Positions 1-12,995 of a stretch of DNA of 64,000 bases are shown here, piece after piece (within the stretch, counting starts at the first letter, position 1; every line of letters starts with the position of its first letter). This stretch comes from Haliclona indistincta. Its lineage: Eukaryota; Porifera; Demospongiae; Haplosclerida; Chalinidae. Under the pieces are notes generated by a model, which saw only the letters and a list, made by a program, of their open reading frames with translations, did no database searches and was not told the origin of the DNA. The position numbers were made by a program, and so were the translations under genes. Where the stretch lies: assembly GCA_964017065.1 (NCBI GenBank), contig OZ024788.1:5472887-5536886 (forward strand), in the 5' to 3' direction.

Positions 1-3000
1 TCTACTGTTGAAATAGTTAACCATCTGCGTATTATGATCGAAGAAGCAGAAACGCAGTTTAAAAGCTCAGAAGAATTAAATAAACTGTTTGTTGTTCTAC
101 TGCACTTTCCACCAGAAATGTTCTTCAATCACTGCTATCCATCTTTGTTTCTTACTGGATGGGACCACTATTATCTTGACACTATTGCTTCTCCTCAAGA
201 AAAAGGTGTAATCGACATATGTCAGTGGTTCAGTCACTGCTGTGGTGCTGTTAACTGTAAGAATCATGCAGACTTTTTAAATGAGCCATTAGAAGAGATA
301 ATGGAAGAAGCAATTCCAGCCTTAGCTGCACAATTTAGTACAGCAAAAGTAGTGTCAAGTGAACAGAACAAGGTTGACATGCTAAAGCAAATTTTCATAG
401 AAAGTGGCTTAGGAAAAATTGTCAGGAATCGATTTATATCTTATTGGCTAACATCTGTGATAACAGAAGTATCAGAGCAAGCTGCGAATTATCCTCACAT
501 GTATGAGTCAACTCTTAGCATCACTGATGCTATTCTTACCATAGTGAAGTCAAGTTTCTATGATTTTCTATTCTTTGTACTTTATACATTGAGGAAGCAG
601 TGTGTACTTGAACCACTAAGTCAACATGACCAAAAGCATCAAGAACTTATCCAGCTATCTTTTGACTTATTTCAAGACTATCCTCTTCCCAAAAATCTTC
701 TTCATCTCAAAGCTGCAAGCATGTCTGAAGTACGCAGAGTACATGTCGAGGACACTAGCTACTTGCAAAGATGTAGATATCCTTTTTTCCCCTTTATATC
801 AAACTTGATAGAAAATCTTTTAGATCAATGCAAGAAAGAGGTGAACTTACTTATGCAAAGAAGTACTGAGCAAGATCATGATGAAAATCAACCTAGCATC
901 GTAATTAAATCAGAGAAAGATGTAAGGCAGGCACTGTGTGATACAGCTGAGCACAAGCTAACAAGTGAAACAGAGGTATGCCTTGGTATCATGTTAAGGT
1001 GGCGGGTTACCAGAATTAATGATATTCATGACTTTAGCAAGTAGCTTTATTTTCTAGCCATGGGTATTTGTACAGACGGACTTGCTGAGTGCAGTTTGCT
1101 TGTCTATCGATAGTCTTCGACCATACCAAGTTTCAGCCGCGCAGCGTTAGCCATAGTGGAAAGACGAGCCCGCCCGATGGCGACCAAGAACGATCGGTCG
1201 GGGAGATTTTTCTTAAGTTGTGTGAAGCGTACGAAGCTAAAACTTCTCCAGCAAGCTCTCCTGCCATCTGTGCAGAATCCGTTGCATGGATTTCGCCGAG
1301 CGATGCTCGTACGCGATATTACAGCTGTATGCTGCAGGCAGCTTCGCCGTAAAATAGCGTATGAGCATCGCTCGGCGAAATCCATGCAACGGATTCTGCA
1401 CAGATGGCAGGAGAGCTTGCTGGAGAAGTTTTAGCTTCGTACGCTTCACACAACTTAAGAAAAATCTCCCCGACCGATCGTTTTTGGTCGCCATCGGGCG
1501 GGCTCGTCTTTCCACTATGGCTAACGCTGCGCGGCTGAAACTTGGTATGGTCGAAGACTATCGATAGACAAGCAAACTGCACTCAGCAAGTCCGTCTGTA
1601 CAAATACCCATGGCTAGAAAATAAAGCTACTTGCTCAAATCATGAATATCATTAATTCTGGTAACCCGCCACCTTAATGACATAATTCTGCATGAGTACT
1701 TCTATTATTCATTAATTGTGCATGCCATTATGATTTTCCCAAAACGTTTTTTGACTTTTAAATTTCCGTGTGCATCTGTGTATTGGCAGTAGCAAACTAC
1801 TACTGCACTTGTAGGTGACTTCACTGATTCAGATCTAGACTCACCTCAGCATACAGTACCGCTCACGAGTAAGTGGACCAACACCCGCGGGAGACTCGCA
1901 GGCAACCCGTGGGTAATTTTGTCTTGCCCGCGGAACCGTGTATCATTAACCGCGGGTAGATGCGAATACAGAGTGCGTCACGCGTTGGTGCGGATACGTG
2001 TGAGCACTGTATATGCTCGCGAAAGTCACACAATGACAACGTGAGTCTGCCTAGCTATCCAGCGGGTCGCGAGTGCATGCAAGGCTGCATGAGGGCCGCG
2101 GGTTAGTGTGGTGCGGGCAGCGGGTACACGTTCACAGACCCGCGGGCACCACCGAGTTACGCGCGGTTAGCCCGCGGGTTTGAGTACACTTACTCGTGTG
2201 CGGTACTGTACTTACTTGGCCAATCAAGCACTGAAGATGCAATGCCTAGTTAATTTGTCTTTGGAAGAAGTGTACAGTACCGCTCACGAGTAAGTGGACC
2301 AACACCCGCGGGCGACTCGCAGGCACCTGGGGGTAATTTCGTCTTGCCTGCGGAACCGTGTTTCATTGATCGCGGGTACAGAGTGCATCACGCGTGGGTG
2401 CGGGTACGTACAATTGCCCTTTATAATATGCGCGCACAAGTCACACAACAACGTGTGTCTGCCTAGCTAGTTAGCTAGCTAACTGTACCCAGAAGCGCTG
2501 TTACAGATCGGAGCTATTGTTGAGGGGCGCGGGCCAAGGCGCGAGTGCATGCAAGGTGTGGCAAGCTGCATGCGGGCTGCGGGTAAGTGTCGTGTGGGTA
2601 CACGTTCACGGACCCACGGACACCCCCCGAGTTACGCGTGCATGGTTAGCCCGCGGGTTTGAGTATACTTACTCGTGAGTGGTACTGTACGTGCTTGCTA
2701 TGGCCATTGAACAACTCGAAAACGAAGTATTCATGTTGTGAAAACAATGGCCATCAATCTGCCAAATCAACTTATTTGCAACCAAATGTATCTTTGTGAA
2801 CACATGGAAACAAAATTAATACATGTACATAATAGACTTTATCATTTTGCCTTCATCACTGAGGCATAATTGACAACACAGCAGATACTAAAAATAATTG
2901 TAAAGATGACAATACTGCATTTTAGTAAACCATCCACGTTTATTAAATTTTATTGTTTTAGATTCAAGATCTCAAGATTTTGAATACTGCTTTGCAAGCA

Positions 3001-6000
3001 ATGGAACAGAGTGATGAATTGTGGTCCAGATATTTTGAAGCTTTAATAGTGTCCAAGTTTTCTCTTCATTCTGAGCATAACTTACAGACTATTAAAGTCT
3101 TGTCTGATATGTTCAGTGACTTTCAAGAACTGGAAATTCGTCGAAGAGTGATTGAACTACATGCTTACATCAAATATTGTGGGCTTGAGTCAAATTTACT
3201 CACAGTTTTAAGATTTTTGGACAGTATGTATCAGAGGTCAAGAGCAATGTCCAATACACTTGATAGCAAAAGCATTGTACCATATTTTCATGGTGGGAAA
3301 AACGATATTGTTTCATTGGTGATAAGCTCAATGTACACAAGTGTATGTGATGCTTGTCAAAGTAAGGAAGAAACTTCACGAAAGACTATTGGAGAAATGT
3401 CTGCTTATTATCATGCTATAGTGAGTAAAATGCATGTATTGTACAGGGACAGATTTATGGGGTCATTTGTTAAGTGTGATATAATTTGAGAATTTGTGAG
3501 ACCTCTAACAATTGCCAAAAGAAGATAGATACTAGCATTGTACACACTTTAACTTGTATAAAGCATTGCAGTGAACGCGATTTGCAACTGTTGAGGTCGC
3601 GCAATGACCAAACAAGAAAAATAGAAAAACACGTGCTCATTAGCATTATTTCACGATGTGCTATGTGTGCTGACCCTCCTAGTGGACACTAGCTGGTCGT
3701 TTGGCCATTGAACGCTGTCGGTGTTTAGTAGACTACAGTGACGTAGTGGCAGTGGTATGCATCAGTGCTGCGTAATAACTCGTAATTCTTCTCAAGTGCC
3801 TGTCACGTTACTTCGCACAGATTGTTTGTATGGGGCTATACTACGTTCGATACTCTCTCTATAATATTATTTACTCTTGATTTTACTTTAGCAATTAAAA
3901 CAAAGAACATCATTCAAAAATGCACGCATAATATATGTTTCCATTATTTAAAACAACTGTTGCTCAACTTTAGCGACTCTTCTTGGCTCTACTATCTTAA
4001 TCATTTTATTTTGTAGATACATAGTTTAGGTCTAAATCATGTCTACAAGATTTAAATCGCGAATAGACAGGCTCACGGTATACACACTTGGGATGTCTAA
4101 AACATTGGTGATCTAAATCCTTAAAACAATTATTATTTTATTGTTCGTAGATATTGGTTCCTGCTATGAAAGAGTTGTTTTCAGAAATATCTGGGAAAGA
4201 CATGGATAAACTGAAAGTACTTCATGTTACCTTTCTCATTCATAATTCTGGGATGAAAAAAGCAACTGCTGATGCCATTAAATTGTTCACTTCACTGAAT
4301 GATAAAGTTAAATCTCAGGTAAACCAGTGATACAATAATGGTAGTTTTACAAGTACAATATTGGTCAAAGCAGCTAAGAATATCCCCAAAATATAGAGAT
4401 TGCAAGTAAAAACACATTGCAGCTAAAAAGGCAAGCTCACAGGCTAAACTAGCAGTATTCCTGCAGTTTCCTGCTTGATGTATTGCCTTTCAAGTTGACA
4501 TAATAATTATGCTCTTTGCCTGCAATTGTCTCCTTCATTTTAGGATATTCTTAGCCACTGTAATTTTTTTTAGTCTATATGGTATGATGCTAGTCTATAT
4601 GGCTTATGAGCCTTTTGTTGACCAAAGTGTAGCTAGGCAAGTACATGTAGGCTTGCTAGACATCATTTTGAATTGCTGATAGAGAGATACTTATCAAAAC
4701 AGCCGACACACATAAATTCCTATTATCTTTTCTACAGGAGTCTCACACAATTTCACTGAGAGCTGTAGTTATAGAAGCTATTGAAGTTATGGTGCCCAAA
4801 ATCACTGTTGTGGAAGCTATCAATTCACCTAGCAATTTTCAATGTGTCTCTGGTATTCATTATGTGCTAAGAGATCTTTTTAAACAATTTCTTCCAACTC
4901 ATGATACTGAAGACTTCCAATGGCTTCTGGAGATTGCCAATAACCCTACAGTGATGCAAATTTCTTGTACTTCCCCTACTGCAAGATGCATAAGGCAATG
5001 TATCTTTATGATTCTAACAAGCGGGAAGCATGAACAAAATGACGAAATTCTGAATTTTCTATTACAAAACAGAAATGTAACTTTATTTATTGCACATGTT
5101 ATGTACATGTATATTATTTATCTATTGTCTTTCAGAGTCCGGAAATGCAAACATTTGGAGCTTACATTGCAAGATGCAAAGAAGATGATCCAGGCATTGA
5201 ATATGTACCGATACACTATCTCAAATGCTCTTTGTTACATCCAACGGTAATTTAGTCATTTTTATTATGTAATACTGTTGTTTACTTAAGGTTATATACA
5301 ATCCAGAAGGATTTAGTACAGCAACCTCTTGCGCATGTGTATTCCAGCCTAATTCTAGAGGCATTGAGAAAAAAGGACCTGTCTCTCACTTACATACTCA
5401 GACTACATGGTCATGTTGCTGAAGTAAGTGTTTAGTGATTCAGTGTTACTATCTGTAAAAGTAATAGTGAAGATTTGTGGTTGTGCACACACATCATGAT
5501 TATATAAGTAAAGCTGTGTGGTTGGTGTCTGCCAAAAAAAGTAATCTTTTCATGCACTGAGCTGTGTGAATGATGTCAACAGGCCACTGGTTTTGGTTGT
5601 GGCGGGTAGGCTACTTTTAATGAGATTCATTACTTTTAAAGTAGTTTGTTTGCCTATCCATAGGCATTATAGCAAGTTTTAGCCTCACAGTGCTATCCGT
5701 TGTGAAGCTGTGAACTTACCCATTGAAACTAAAGAAAAGTTACATTTTGTAATACTTCCTTTGGGCCCATAACCTGATAGTAAAATAGTTTTTAGCTTTT
5801 CATCTGTGACAGCGTGACTCTTCTCATTCATTTTCCGCATGAAGCGTACAAAGTTAAAACTGCTCGAGCAAGTTCATATGCCATCTTTGGGAAAAGCTAT
5901 GTATGGATATCACAGAGTGATGTTTGCAAGTGATACTACAGCTTCGTACAGTGTGCTAATAGGCAGTAAAATTCCAATAAACAGCTTCAATATCCCCTTC

Positions 6001-9000
6001 AAGAATTTCTCGGTGATATTGATACGTAGCTTTTCCCATAGACGGCAGATTAACTTGCTTGAGCTGCTAAAGAAAAAATTGATTGTAGTCACAGCTGCAC
6101 GATGGCTATAACACTATGTGTTTGAAACTTGCATTGATCAATGCTCCATCGATAGGCTAACTAACTGCATACTGGATTGCCATCTGTACAAATACCCATT
6201 GCTAGAAAATTTGGCAAAGTTATGAATCTCATTAATTTTTAGCATACCAGCCACCTTAATCGCCAGAGACTTTTTAATGTCAGTAATTACTTTTGCTCTG
6301 AGCTAGTTCACAACTGTAATTTGAACCATTATAGTTGATTATAATTATCTCTATAGGGCATAGGTGAACAAGGTGCAAAGGGTGATCTTTTCATTCAAAA
6401 AATTTGGGAGCAAACTATCATTCAGTACCTTATTGAGACCCTTGCTAAGTTTTTGGCTACCAAGAAGGACATTTATGAGGAGGTTGATATCCCATAATTT
6501 ATATTCAGTATGTTATTAGTTTTTCATGTAGTTAGCAGAAGTGCTAAATCGCATCAATCCAATACTGAAAAGTCAAAATGCTAGTAAAGAGACAATGGGA
6601 TTGGAATGTCATGGAGTTATGCTGGGCTTACAAATATTGAAGGCACACAGGAGCTCACGTACCTTTTTCAGAGCTATGACAACCAAGTTCGATGATCTGT
6701 ATGGAGATTTTGATTGCCTACATCCTCTAAATACTATACTTCAATCTTCTAAGGTAAAATCAAGTGCAAATAATTTTAACCACTAAATTTTTTCTTATAG
6801 GAAGTAGATAGTATAGCTGATCAACATCACATTTTTCCATTTGATGTGATGAAAAATGAAAAGCTATATGCTGAAATTAGCAAAATGTTAGAAGATTTGT
6901 ACAAATCCCCTAGTGAACGGATGAAACATGGTCTGATAAGAATAGCTGATAAATGGTGAATTTCTACAAGTTGCTACAAGTTAGTATTTTAACTTTCTGT
7001 TATTACAGCTACAGTGGAGCTGAAGAAGATGCATTTGGAAGAAAAATGAGAAATAAATTTAACATGCTTCTGTGGTTGTCCATCTACAAAGATTTTTATT
7101 GCAAAAAGGTAGTAGTCAGAATACACTATAACAAGTAATTTTAGGTGTACTCAAACTAGATTGTAAGTAAAAAAGTTTTTAAAAGTAGTGTAATAACATG
7201 ATACACACAACTATCGAAAGCAGTTAATTTAAAGAGGGTAGTAGCAACATTTCAGCTGCTACACCAGTTTCATTTTTAAATCTTGTTTATTTTACAATTA
7301 TTGTTCTCGTACTTTTATTATCTTTAATTTAATCTTAAAAAGTTTTATGTACCTGTTACTTTCTACGGTATAGTGGGTAATTTTGGTGAAGCGGTGAGCT
7401 TTTGCCAAAATTAACTCCAAAATTTGCTTTTATTATACATAGCTCTGGCGCGAACTCTCACCTCATTCAGACTTCGATGTTACGCCCATCTTCAGCTCAT
7501 GTTTATGCAGATTGGTTGGCAAAAACTGCTTTAGACTAGAAGAAGTATAGCAGACAATTTGGTATAGCGATGATCTATCATTGTTTTGACTATTATGGGC
7601 ACATGCTAGTGCTTCCCATCGTAGGGATGGCCAAAAACAAGATGACTGATACAATGCAATGAATTAGCTATTATTAGCCGTCGTATTTCAATATTTCATT
7701 TTGCAGATCTGCTCTCTGACATTGCCCAACTTCAAGGTAGCACTGATTTTACTTGAAACGTTCTTTCTTTGCATAGTAGCAGCTTAACGCACAACCGTCC
7801 CCAGAACGAAAAACCCATGAATATTTGTGAAATTCTCCGTCCACTTTAATTAGTTTTTAGTTAAAATGTCAATATAAATTCGATGATTAATTTTCATGAT
7901 CTCGATTTGTTGTTAGCTAAGTGTTAGACGCCATATTGTGTGATTGCATAATACGCGCTAGAACCACTCTAATTGAGTGAATATTGCCGTAGTAACGAAT
8001 ACCAGGACGCATACTGGAGTCTGGAGTCTTTGAATTAAAGTGATTAGTTAGTTTCAGATTAGGATCACTGCTTGCTGGGGAAGTACTATTAGACCTGGAA
8101 AATTAAGCAATACGTGAAATGCTCAAGCAGAAGGCGAGTAGGATTTCACGTGCTAGGATTGTTACTGTTGCTATGATTGCTGTTGCACATGCCAAAATCC
8201 TAGCACTTGCTGTTAGAATTTATCATCCAAGTTTTAAAATGCAAGAGTAGCTATACACATTCTTTAAAAACTAATGTTCTAGTGTAACTGTAGTGTTCTC
8301 TTGCTTCAGGTCAGACGTAAGCCAGCATTTGTTAAAGTTCTAAAGGAAAACCTAACCCAATATATGGAACCAGAATATCTTGACCTAATTCTAAAGTTTG
8401 CTGGATTTGATCACTCTGGTCAACATCCTCCAGTTGGAACTGTACCAAGATCAGTCGAAGAACTATTCCAACCACAATGGAGAGGTTACTTAAAACATTT
8501 TAATACATGCAGTAGTTAATTCTCTTTTTTCAATTGAGTATAGATCAATATTCAGAGTTGAAAGATGCTATTGCTTATTTAGTAGCCACTTTGCTTGGAA
8601 ATTGTAACCATCTGTGTCATCTACATACTCATGCATTCATGCCTAAACAGATACTAGGTACATATGTACCGGGAACAATGGTACAGTCATTCACTGTTAA
8701 GTTATTGTTATAAGTATTACTTTTCAGCGATATGACAAACCTGTTGGTGATGAAATATTTTACAATGAGTGTATGCACTTGGCAACAAATGAATTTCTAC
8801 CTGGAATCCAGCACTTGGCTAGCAAATCAACCTGCACTATGTCTCTTCATTGCTATTATTTTACACACTGGGCCAACTATGCTGCTCTGTGCATTAGTCA
8901 CTTGATTAACCCTCATGCTGCAGATGACCTGTTTCTGAATAATTTTGATGTAAAGCAGCATTGCTTCACTAGTATGCTTGACATGTGGAATATGATGGGA

Positions 9001-12000
9001 CAGCACCTCCACTTGACAACTGAACACAAATGGACTTTGATCAACAATTGGCTTGGGAGGGTTTATGATGTAAGCTGTTTTATGTGCTACTATTAGCTAG
9101 TTGTTAATAAAAAATAATTATTAATGTTTCCTCTTATTAGTATGCATTTACTAATGGACATATTACGGATTTTAACCAATTGTGTGAATATGAACAAGAC
9201 TGGAACAAGCTCTTTGAAATTACTTGGAAATCAACAACAGAAATAGTAATTAATAATATATTATCACAATGATATAATTATAAGCACTAATGCATGCAGA
9301 TGGTTGAAAAGCCCCTCCTACCTTATAATGCAGAAATCAATGAGATGTTTAGGTATCATATTATTTATAGTTTATGTTATTTGTATTAAAATTTTGTCAC
9401 ATAGACAAATGGATGAAGTTTTTCCAGTTCATGCAAATCCTACAGATTTCTTTCTTCAGTTTTTTTCATCCACAATACTTGATAAAGAAGATAGTTATTT
9501 GTATAGTTTGTATCAGTTTATACTTTTGAGACCAAAGCTCAATGCTGGAGGTATGCTACTTCCGGACTTAGTGAACTTCTATTTGTGGTCACACAAAGAA
9601 TTGAACTACACTGTGACATTGGATGATGCAAAGAGAGTGACTGTAGGAGAAATGTTAAACTTGTATCTTGAAAAGCATTACCTTGGTGGGGACAGAAAAA
9701 GAATAGTTGAAACATTTGAAACTGTAGCAGGTAAAAAGAATAATCACTGTTATGCTGTGTAGAATATTATATTTTTGCAGATAGTTATCAGGTATACAGA
9801 AATGCTGTTGGCCATTCTAAACTGCCTCCACTTAGCATCAGCACACCACTGATAGACATACTAACAACACCTCAAGGAGACAATCTTTTGTATCGCACCA
9901 TAAGTCAGATAGTAAGCAGTAGTAGTATATTATCACGTGTACAATATTTTTCTACTTAGGTCAAGTCTTTTAACGACTTTCTAGTTAGTATAAAATGTTC
10001 TGTTGTGGTTTCACAAAGATACTATGCTCAAGCGAATGACACCAAAAAACAAATGCTCACAGAAATTAGTAAAGAAGATTGCTGTTTCGGTACTGCTGTA
10101 AGGTATCGAGTGCTAGTTCTATTTCCTTGTTTTATCTTTGTATCACAGGTTGGATGATTTAAATGAGTTGATGCCATTGATTTCTGAATGTTGCAATCCT
10201 GTCAAATTTTCTGACGCAGATAATCCACTCACTAGTGTGGATCCCACAATACTGCCTTGCTGTGTTCCACAACTATTCGATTTTGTTGAATTACAAGAAG
10301 ACATCATACATTCATTTGTTGCAGGAAAGTGTCCATTGCAGAGTCCTCAGCAAATTCGAATACCTTTCAATTTCAAGGAACAATCAAAACCACAGAAACT
10401 TCCAGGAAATATGTAAGTGCATGTCAAAAATGAATATTATATTTATGGCATTGTGAACAGACTTCAAGGTGCTGCATTTGAGATGAAATCGCTTGAAAAA
10501 CTATCACAAATGTTTCGGGTTAGTCATAACAAGTAGTTAAACCATTTTTTAATGAAAGGGATTTAGGGTTGGTGAATTTCAGTAAAAAGTATGAAATTAA
10601 TTAAACAAGATTGGTAAAGAAAAGAATTAACCTGTAATGCTGCTACCTTCGTAGTAAATTAACCACACTATTGAAAGCGGTTGATTTACTAGAGAAGTAG
10701 ATTTGATGTAAGCTGTTAGTGCACAGCTCACTATTGATATCATCGTGGCCTAAATGCACACGCACACACATCTGATACCTCCGACACCATAATACGGAAG
10801 AGGTAGAGTTGTAGTTACCGCAAGGGACACTTCCCAGTCTCTGTGTCTAATAATTGCATTATAAACACTCAATTATTCTACGAATGTACTAGTTATGCCC
10901 CTCCTAGCACCACAGCCCAGTCTAGTAGCCGACACTAATAGACTGCAGTGTGCTCTACTTATAGCCATTCTATGCCATATAATTGAACCACACAATCTTA
11001 ATGTATTTTATTCAACTAACTCCATAACGATCTGCTGACTGGTCAGCTAGAAACTTGCTACTCCGCTGTCCAAGTAGGCTGATGAGAGTCAGCCGCTGCA
11101 ATTTGAAATAATAGATGCCATTTTGTTATTAACATTATTAATTTTGGTTATTTCATATGCCAAAGATTGTCTACTTTATAGAAATTGTTTATTTGCAGGT
11201 GACTCTTGATGAAGAGACACTTAAAAGAGCTGAGTTTGAGTGTCACTCAATGACATATTATACACTTCTGGAAGTTACAATAGGACTTCGAAATGCAGCC
11301 AATTACCTGCTAATGGTATGTGACCATTCTGGACTCAATCTATACAATTAATTCGTAATCAACTCATTAAGGAAAGTTTAGAGACTGCATCAAAATGTCA
11401 ACAACAAACCTTGTCTGAGTTCATTAAGACAACCGTTGCTCCTGGCACTAAAGATGTGTTAAATCAACTTGGTGTGCAAACTAAAAGGTATTTACAAATA
11501 TATTAACTATGTTACTGAACGGTTTTTTTTTTCTAGAGTAAATGGTTTGACTAAGTCTCAGTGCTACTATCTGCAAAATATAAAGCTTGTACATTTGTAC
11601 AAGACTCTGCAACTTCTAGTAGAATGGCTAGAGCTTGGAATGTATGATTTCTGCTCACTATCTTTTGCTATGAAAGTTCATCTTACTGAAGAAAGCAAGC
11701 AGACCATTCACAAAACAGTGATGAGTTCCCATGGTCTAGGTAAAAATTAATAATTGTTATAAGTTACAACATGCTAATTGTTATTCATTTCTTAAGGAGT
11801 TGCAACTCCAATTATAACAATAAATGAACTCAAATGTTTCCAATCACTACTGGTGCAATCAGAATCAGTTTTACGAAATACTGTACACACAAACTTGATG
11901 GTAGGCCAGATAATTTAAGCATCTTCCAAATAATTATATTATTAACCATGTACTTTAGAAACCACTAAAAGACATACTGCCTGTCACTGATTTGACGAAG

Positions 12001-12995
12001 ACAAATGTGCTTGTGAAAGAGTGTCTCACCGATGATGTGCTAGTCTGTCATTATGTTTATCTGAGGATGGAGTTAAGGAGGTAAGTTAATTGTTCAGCCT
12101 TTCTATTAGTTTTATGACAATGTGCAGACTGTACATCGACTTACAATTTGCAATCGGAGATGAAGTTGTTGAAAAACATGCTATGGTCAAAAAATGGGAT
12201 GACTGGGCTACTGATATCTGGGACACATTTGGTTATGATCGCCAAGACTCCCCTGAAAGTAGCATGACAGTTCCAGTGGACCCAGGAGTGACTTTTTACC
12301 CTCACAAAAACAAATGGGGGTTGCAAATGGACAGTTTAGAAACTGATTTGCAAGACTTGGTGAAAAGAAAGAATCAGAGTCAGCCACAGCATCCAGAAGA
12401 ATTGACTGATCATGATGAATCTACACCATCTGGGAATACTCAAAATGCTCAGCCTAAGCAAGTTACTCCAAGTAATCCAATTCATGATGAAGAAATAGGT
12501 AAGCAGTTAAAATTGATAAACTTAATACTTTTCTTGTCGGCAGCAGATGAGGATCATGTTTTAGAGTTGGCTGAAAGAGATAGTTCCACTCAATTAGCAG
12601 AATATCTTAAATCTATTGGCATGGAGGAATTTGCTGAGGCAGTTATTGAAAATGATGTAACTGGTGAAATGGCCATTGGACAAGATGGAGAAGAAATCAT
12701 GTCAGAGCATGGAATGAGTGCTGTGACCTTCATTCGTTTTCGTGTTCTGTATCGTCGTCACCTCTTGCAACAAATGTCTGAACTGGCCATAAGATGTCCC
12801 GTGGAAAAAGTTGTCAAGTTTTTCAAGCAGTTTTCAGTACTGGCAAACCATATTGAAGTGATCATGAAAAATGATCTTGATGGTGAAATGCTACTAGAGG
12901 CACCAAAAAAAGTCTTTGATGAACTAAATATCTCGGCGACTGGACGAAACAAGATACAAAACAAGTTGAAAGAGTTTGCTTTTAGAAAGCCTTAA
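1..12995 (+). CDS. RNF213/mysterin-like giant protein with C-terminal SAM domains (3' part, 27 exons)
   Basis: Coding is open from base 1, so the start lies left of the window. Hand-joined exons: 1-975, 2962-3420, 4151-4318, 4738-5076, 5136-5246, 5307-5423, 6357-6482, 6532-6753, 6801-6955, 7009-7108, 8310-8484, 8544-8680, 8728-9069, 9141-9245, 9300-9352, 9405-9730, 9781-9911, 9960-10102, 10149-10412, 10461-10518, 11199-11315, 11372-11487, 11537-11739, 11797-11900, 11959-12080, 12128-12498, 12544-12995. Every junction is GT/AG and phase-compatible; the sum is 5,991 nt (1,996 residues plus TAA). The first exon carries LLHFPPEMFF and GWDHYYLD and a later one RPKLNAGGMLLPDLVNFYLW, which I recognise from the region after the AAA+ modules of RNF213, a giant AAA+/E3 ubiquitin ligase. 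The AAA+ part would lie upstream. No RING or RZ zinc cluster is seen, which is unusual for the family. The last exon ends in two SAM-like domains. Family call is from memory; the exon structure is more certain than the name. Confidence 0.62.
998..1673. mobile_element. foldback (long hairpin) element, family TTAA-A, copy 1
   Basis: The two halves are near-perfect reverse complements over more than 300 bp each, meeting near 1337. Ends read GGTGGCGGGTTACC and its complement, flanked on both sides by TTAA (994-997 and 1674-1677). The same protein-like reading frame appears on both strands only because of the palindrome. TTAA duplication is typical of piggyBac- and Kolobok-type elements; the element has no transposase and must be non-autonomous. 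It sits 22 bp inside the first intron of the RNF213-like gene. Confidence 0.85.
1854..2208. mobile_element. GC-rich MITE with CAGTACCGCTCACGAG ends, copy 1
   Basis: Terminal inverted repeats beginning CAGTACCGCTCACGAGTAAG, with a similar inverted right end, are flanked by TA on both sides. The interior is rich in CCCGCGGG-type motifs, in strong contrast to the AT-rich surroundings. TA flanks suggest Tc1/mariner/pogo-type mobilisation in trans. It lies in the same intron as the hairpin element. Confidence 0.75.
2275..2687. mobile_element. GC-rich MITE with CAGTACCGCTCACGAG ends, copy 2
   Basis: Second member of the family, 66 bp downstream of the first and in the same orientation, again TA-flanked. 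The interior has diverged and is longer, with extra sequence near 2450-2560. Two independent insertions or a tandem duplication are both possible; the unrelated spacer favours two insertions. Confidence 0.75.
5599..6255. mobile_element. degenerate foldback element, family TTAA-A, copy 2
   Basis: An old copy of the 998-1673 hairpin. Blocks such as GAAGCGTACAAAGTTAAAACT and the right end CAGCCACCTTAA are recognisable; the left TTAA has mutated while the right one (6256-6259) remains. The palindrome is eroded. It occupies most of the 5424-6356 intron of the RNF213-like gene. Confidence 0.7.
7195..7345. repeat. fragment of foldback family C (right arm)
   Basis: The stretch containing ACAACTATCGAAAGCAGTTA and the following lines matches the right arm of the hairpin elements at 42327-43273 and 50899-51218, strongly eroded. 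It lies in the 7109-8309 intron. The remainder of that intron (7346-8300) holds no feature I recognise. Confidence 0.5.
10552..10720. repeat. fragment of foldback family C (left arm plus centre)
   Basis: GGGATTTAGGGTTGGTGAAT through TTAACCACACTATTGAAAGC is a diverged copy of the left arm and centre of the family C hairpin. It occupies the 5' part of the 10519-11198 intron. The rest of that intron holds only low-complexity CA-rich sequence. Confidence 0.5.
12544..12995 (+). other. tandem SAM-like domains in the last exon of the RNF213-like gene
   Basis: The terminal exon codes for about 150 residues. They contain two SAM-like helical modules in a row: one around AEYLKSIGMEEFAEAVIEND and a second around VVKFFKQFSVLANHIEVIMK, each followed by the typical GEMLLE/GEMAI turn and a final helix. 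SAM domains usually mediate homo- or hetero-oligomerisation. The preceding exon (12128-12498) is hydrophilic, rich in Q, N and S, and probably a flexible linker. The 12499-12543 intron is only 45 bp and can be read through in frame, so it could be optional; a CAGCAG acceptor gives a 3-nt alternative. Confidence 0.6.

Noticed and set aside
1089..1582. Four open frames of 68-93 residues on both strands
   Set aside because: They are the same sequence read on the two arms of a palindromic element; no evidence of a gene.
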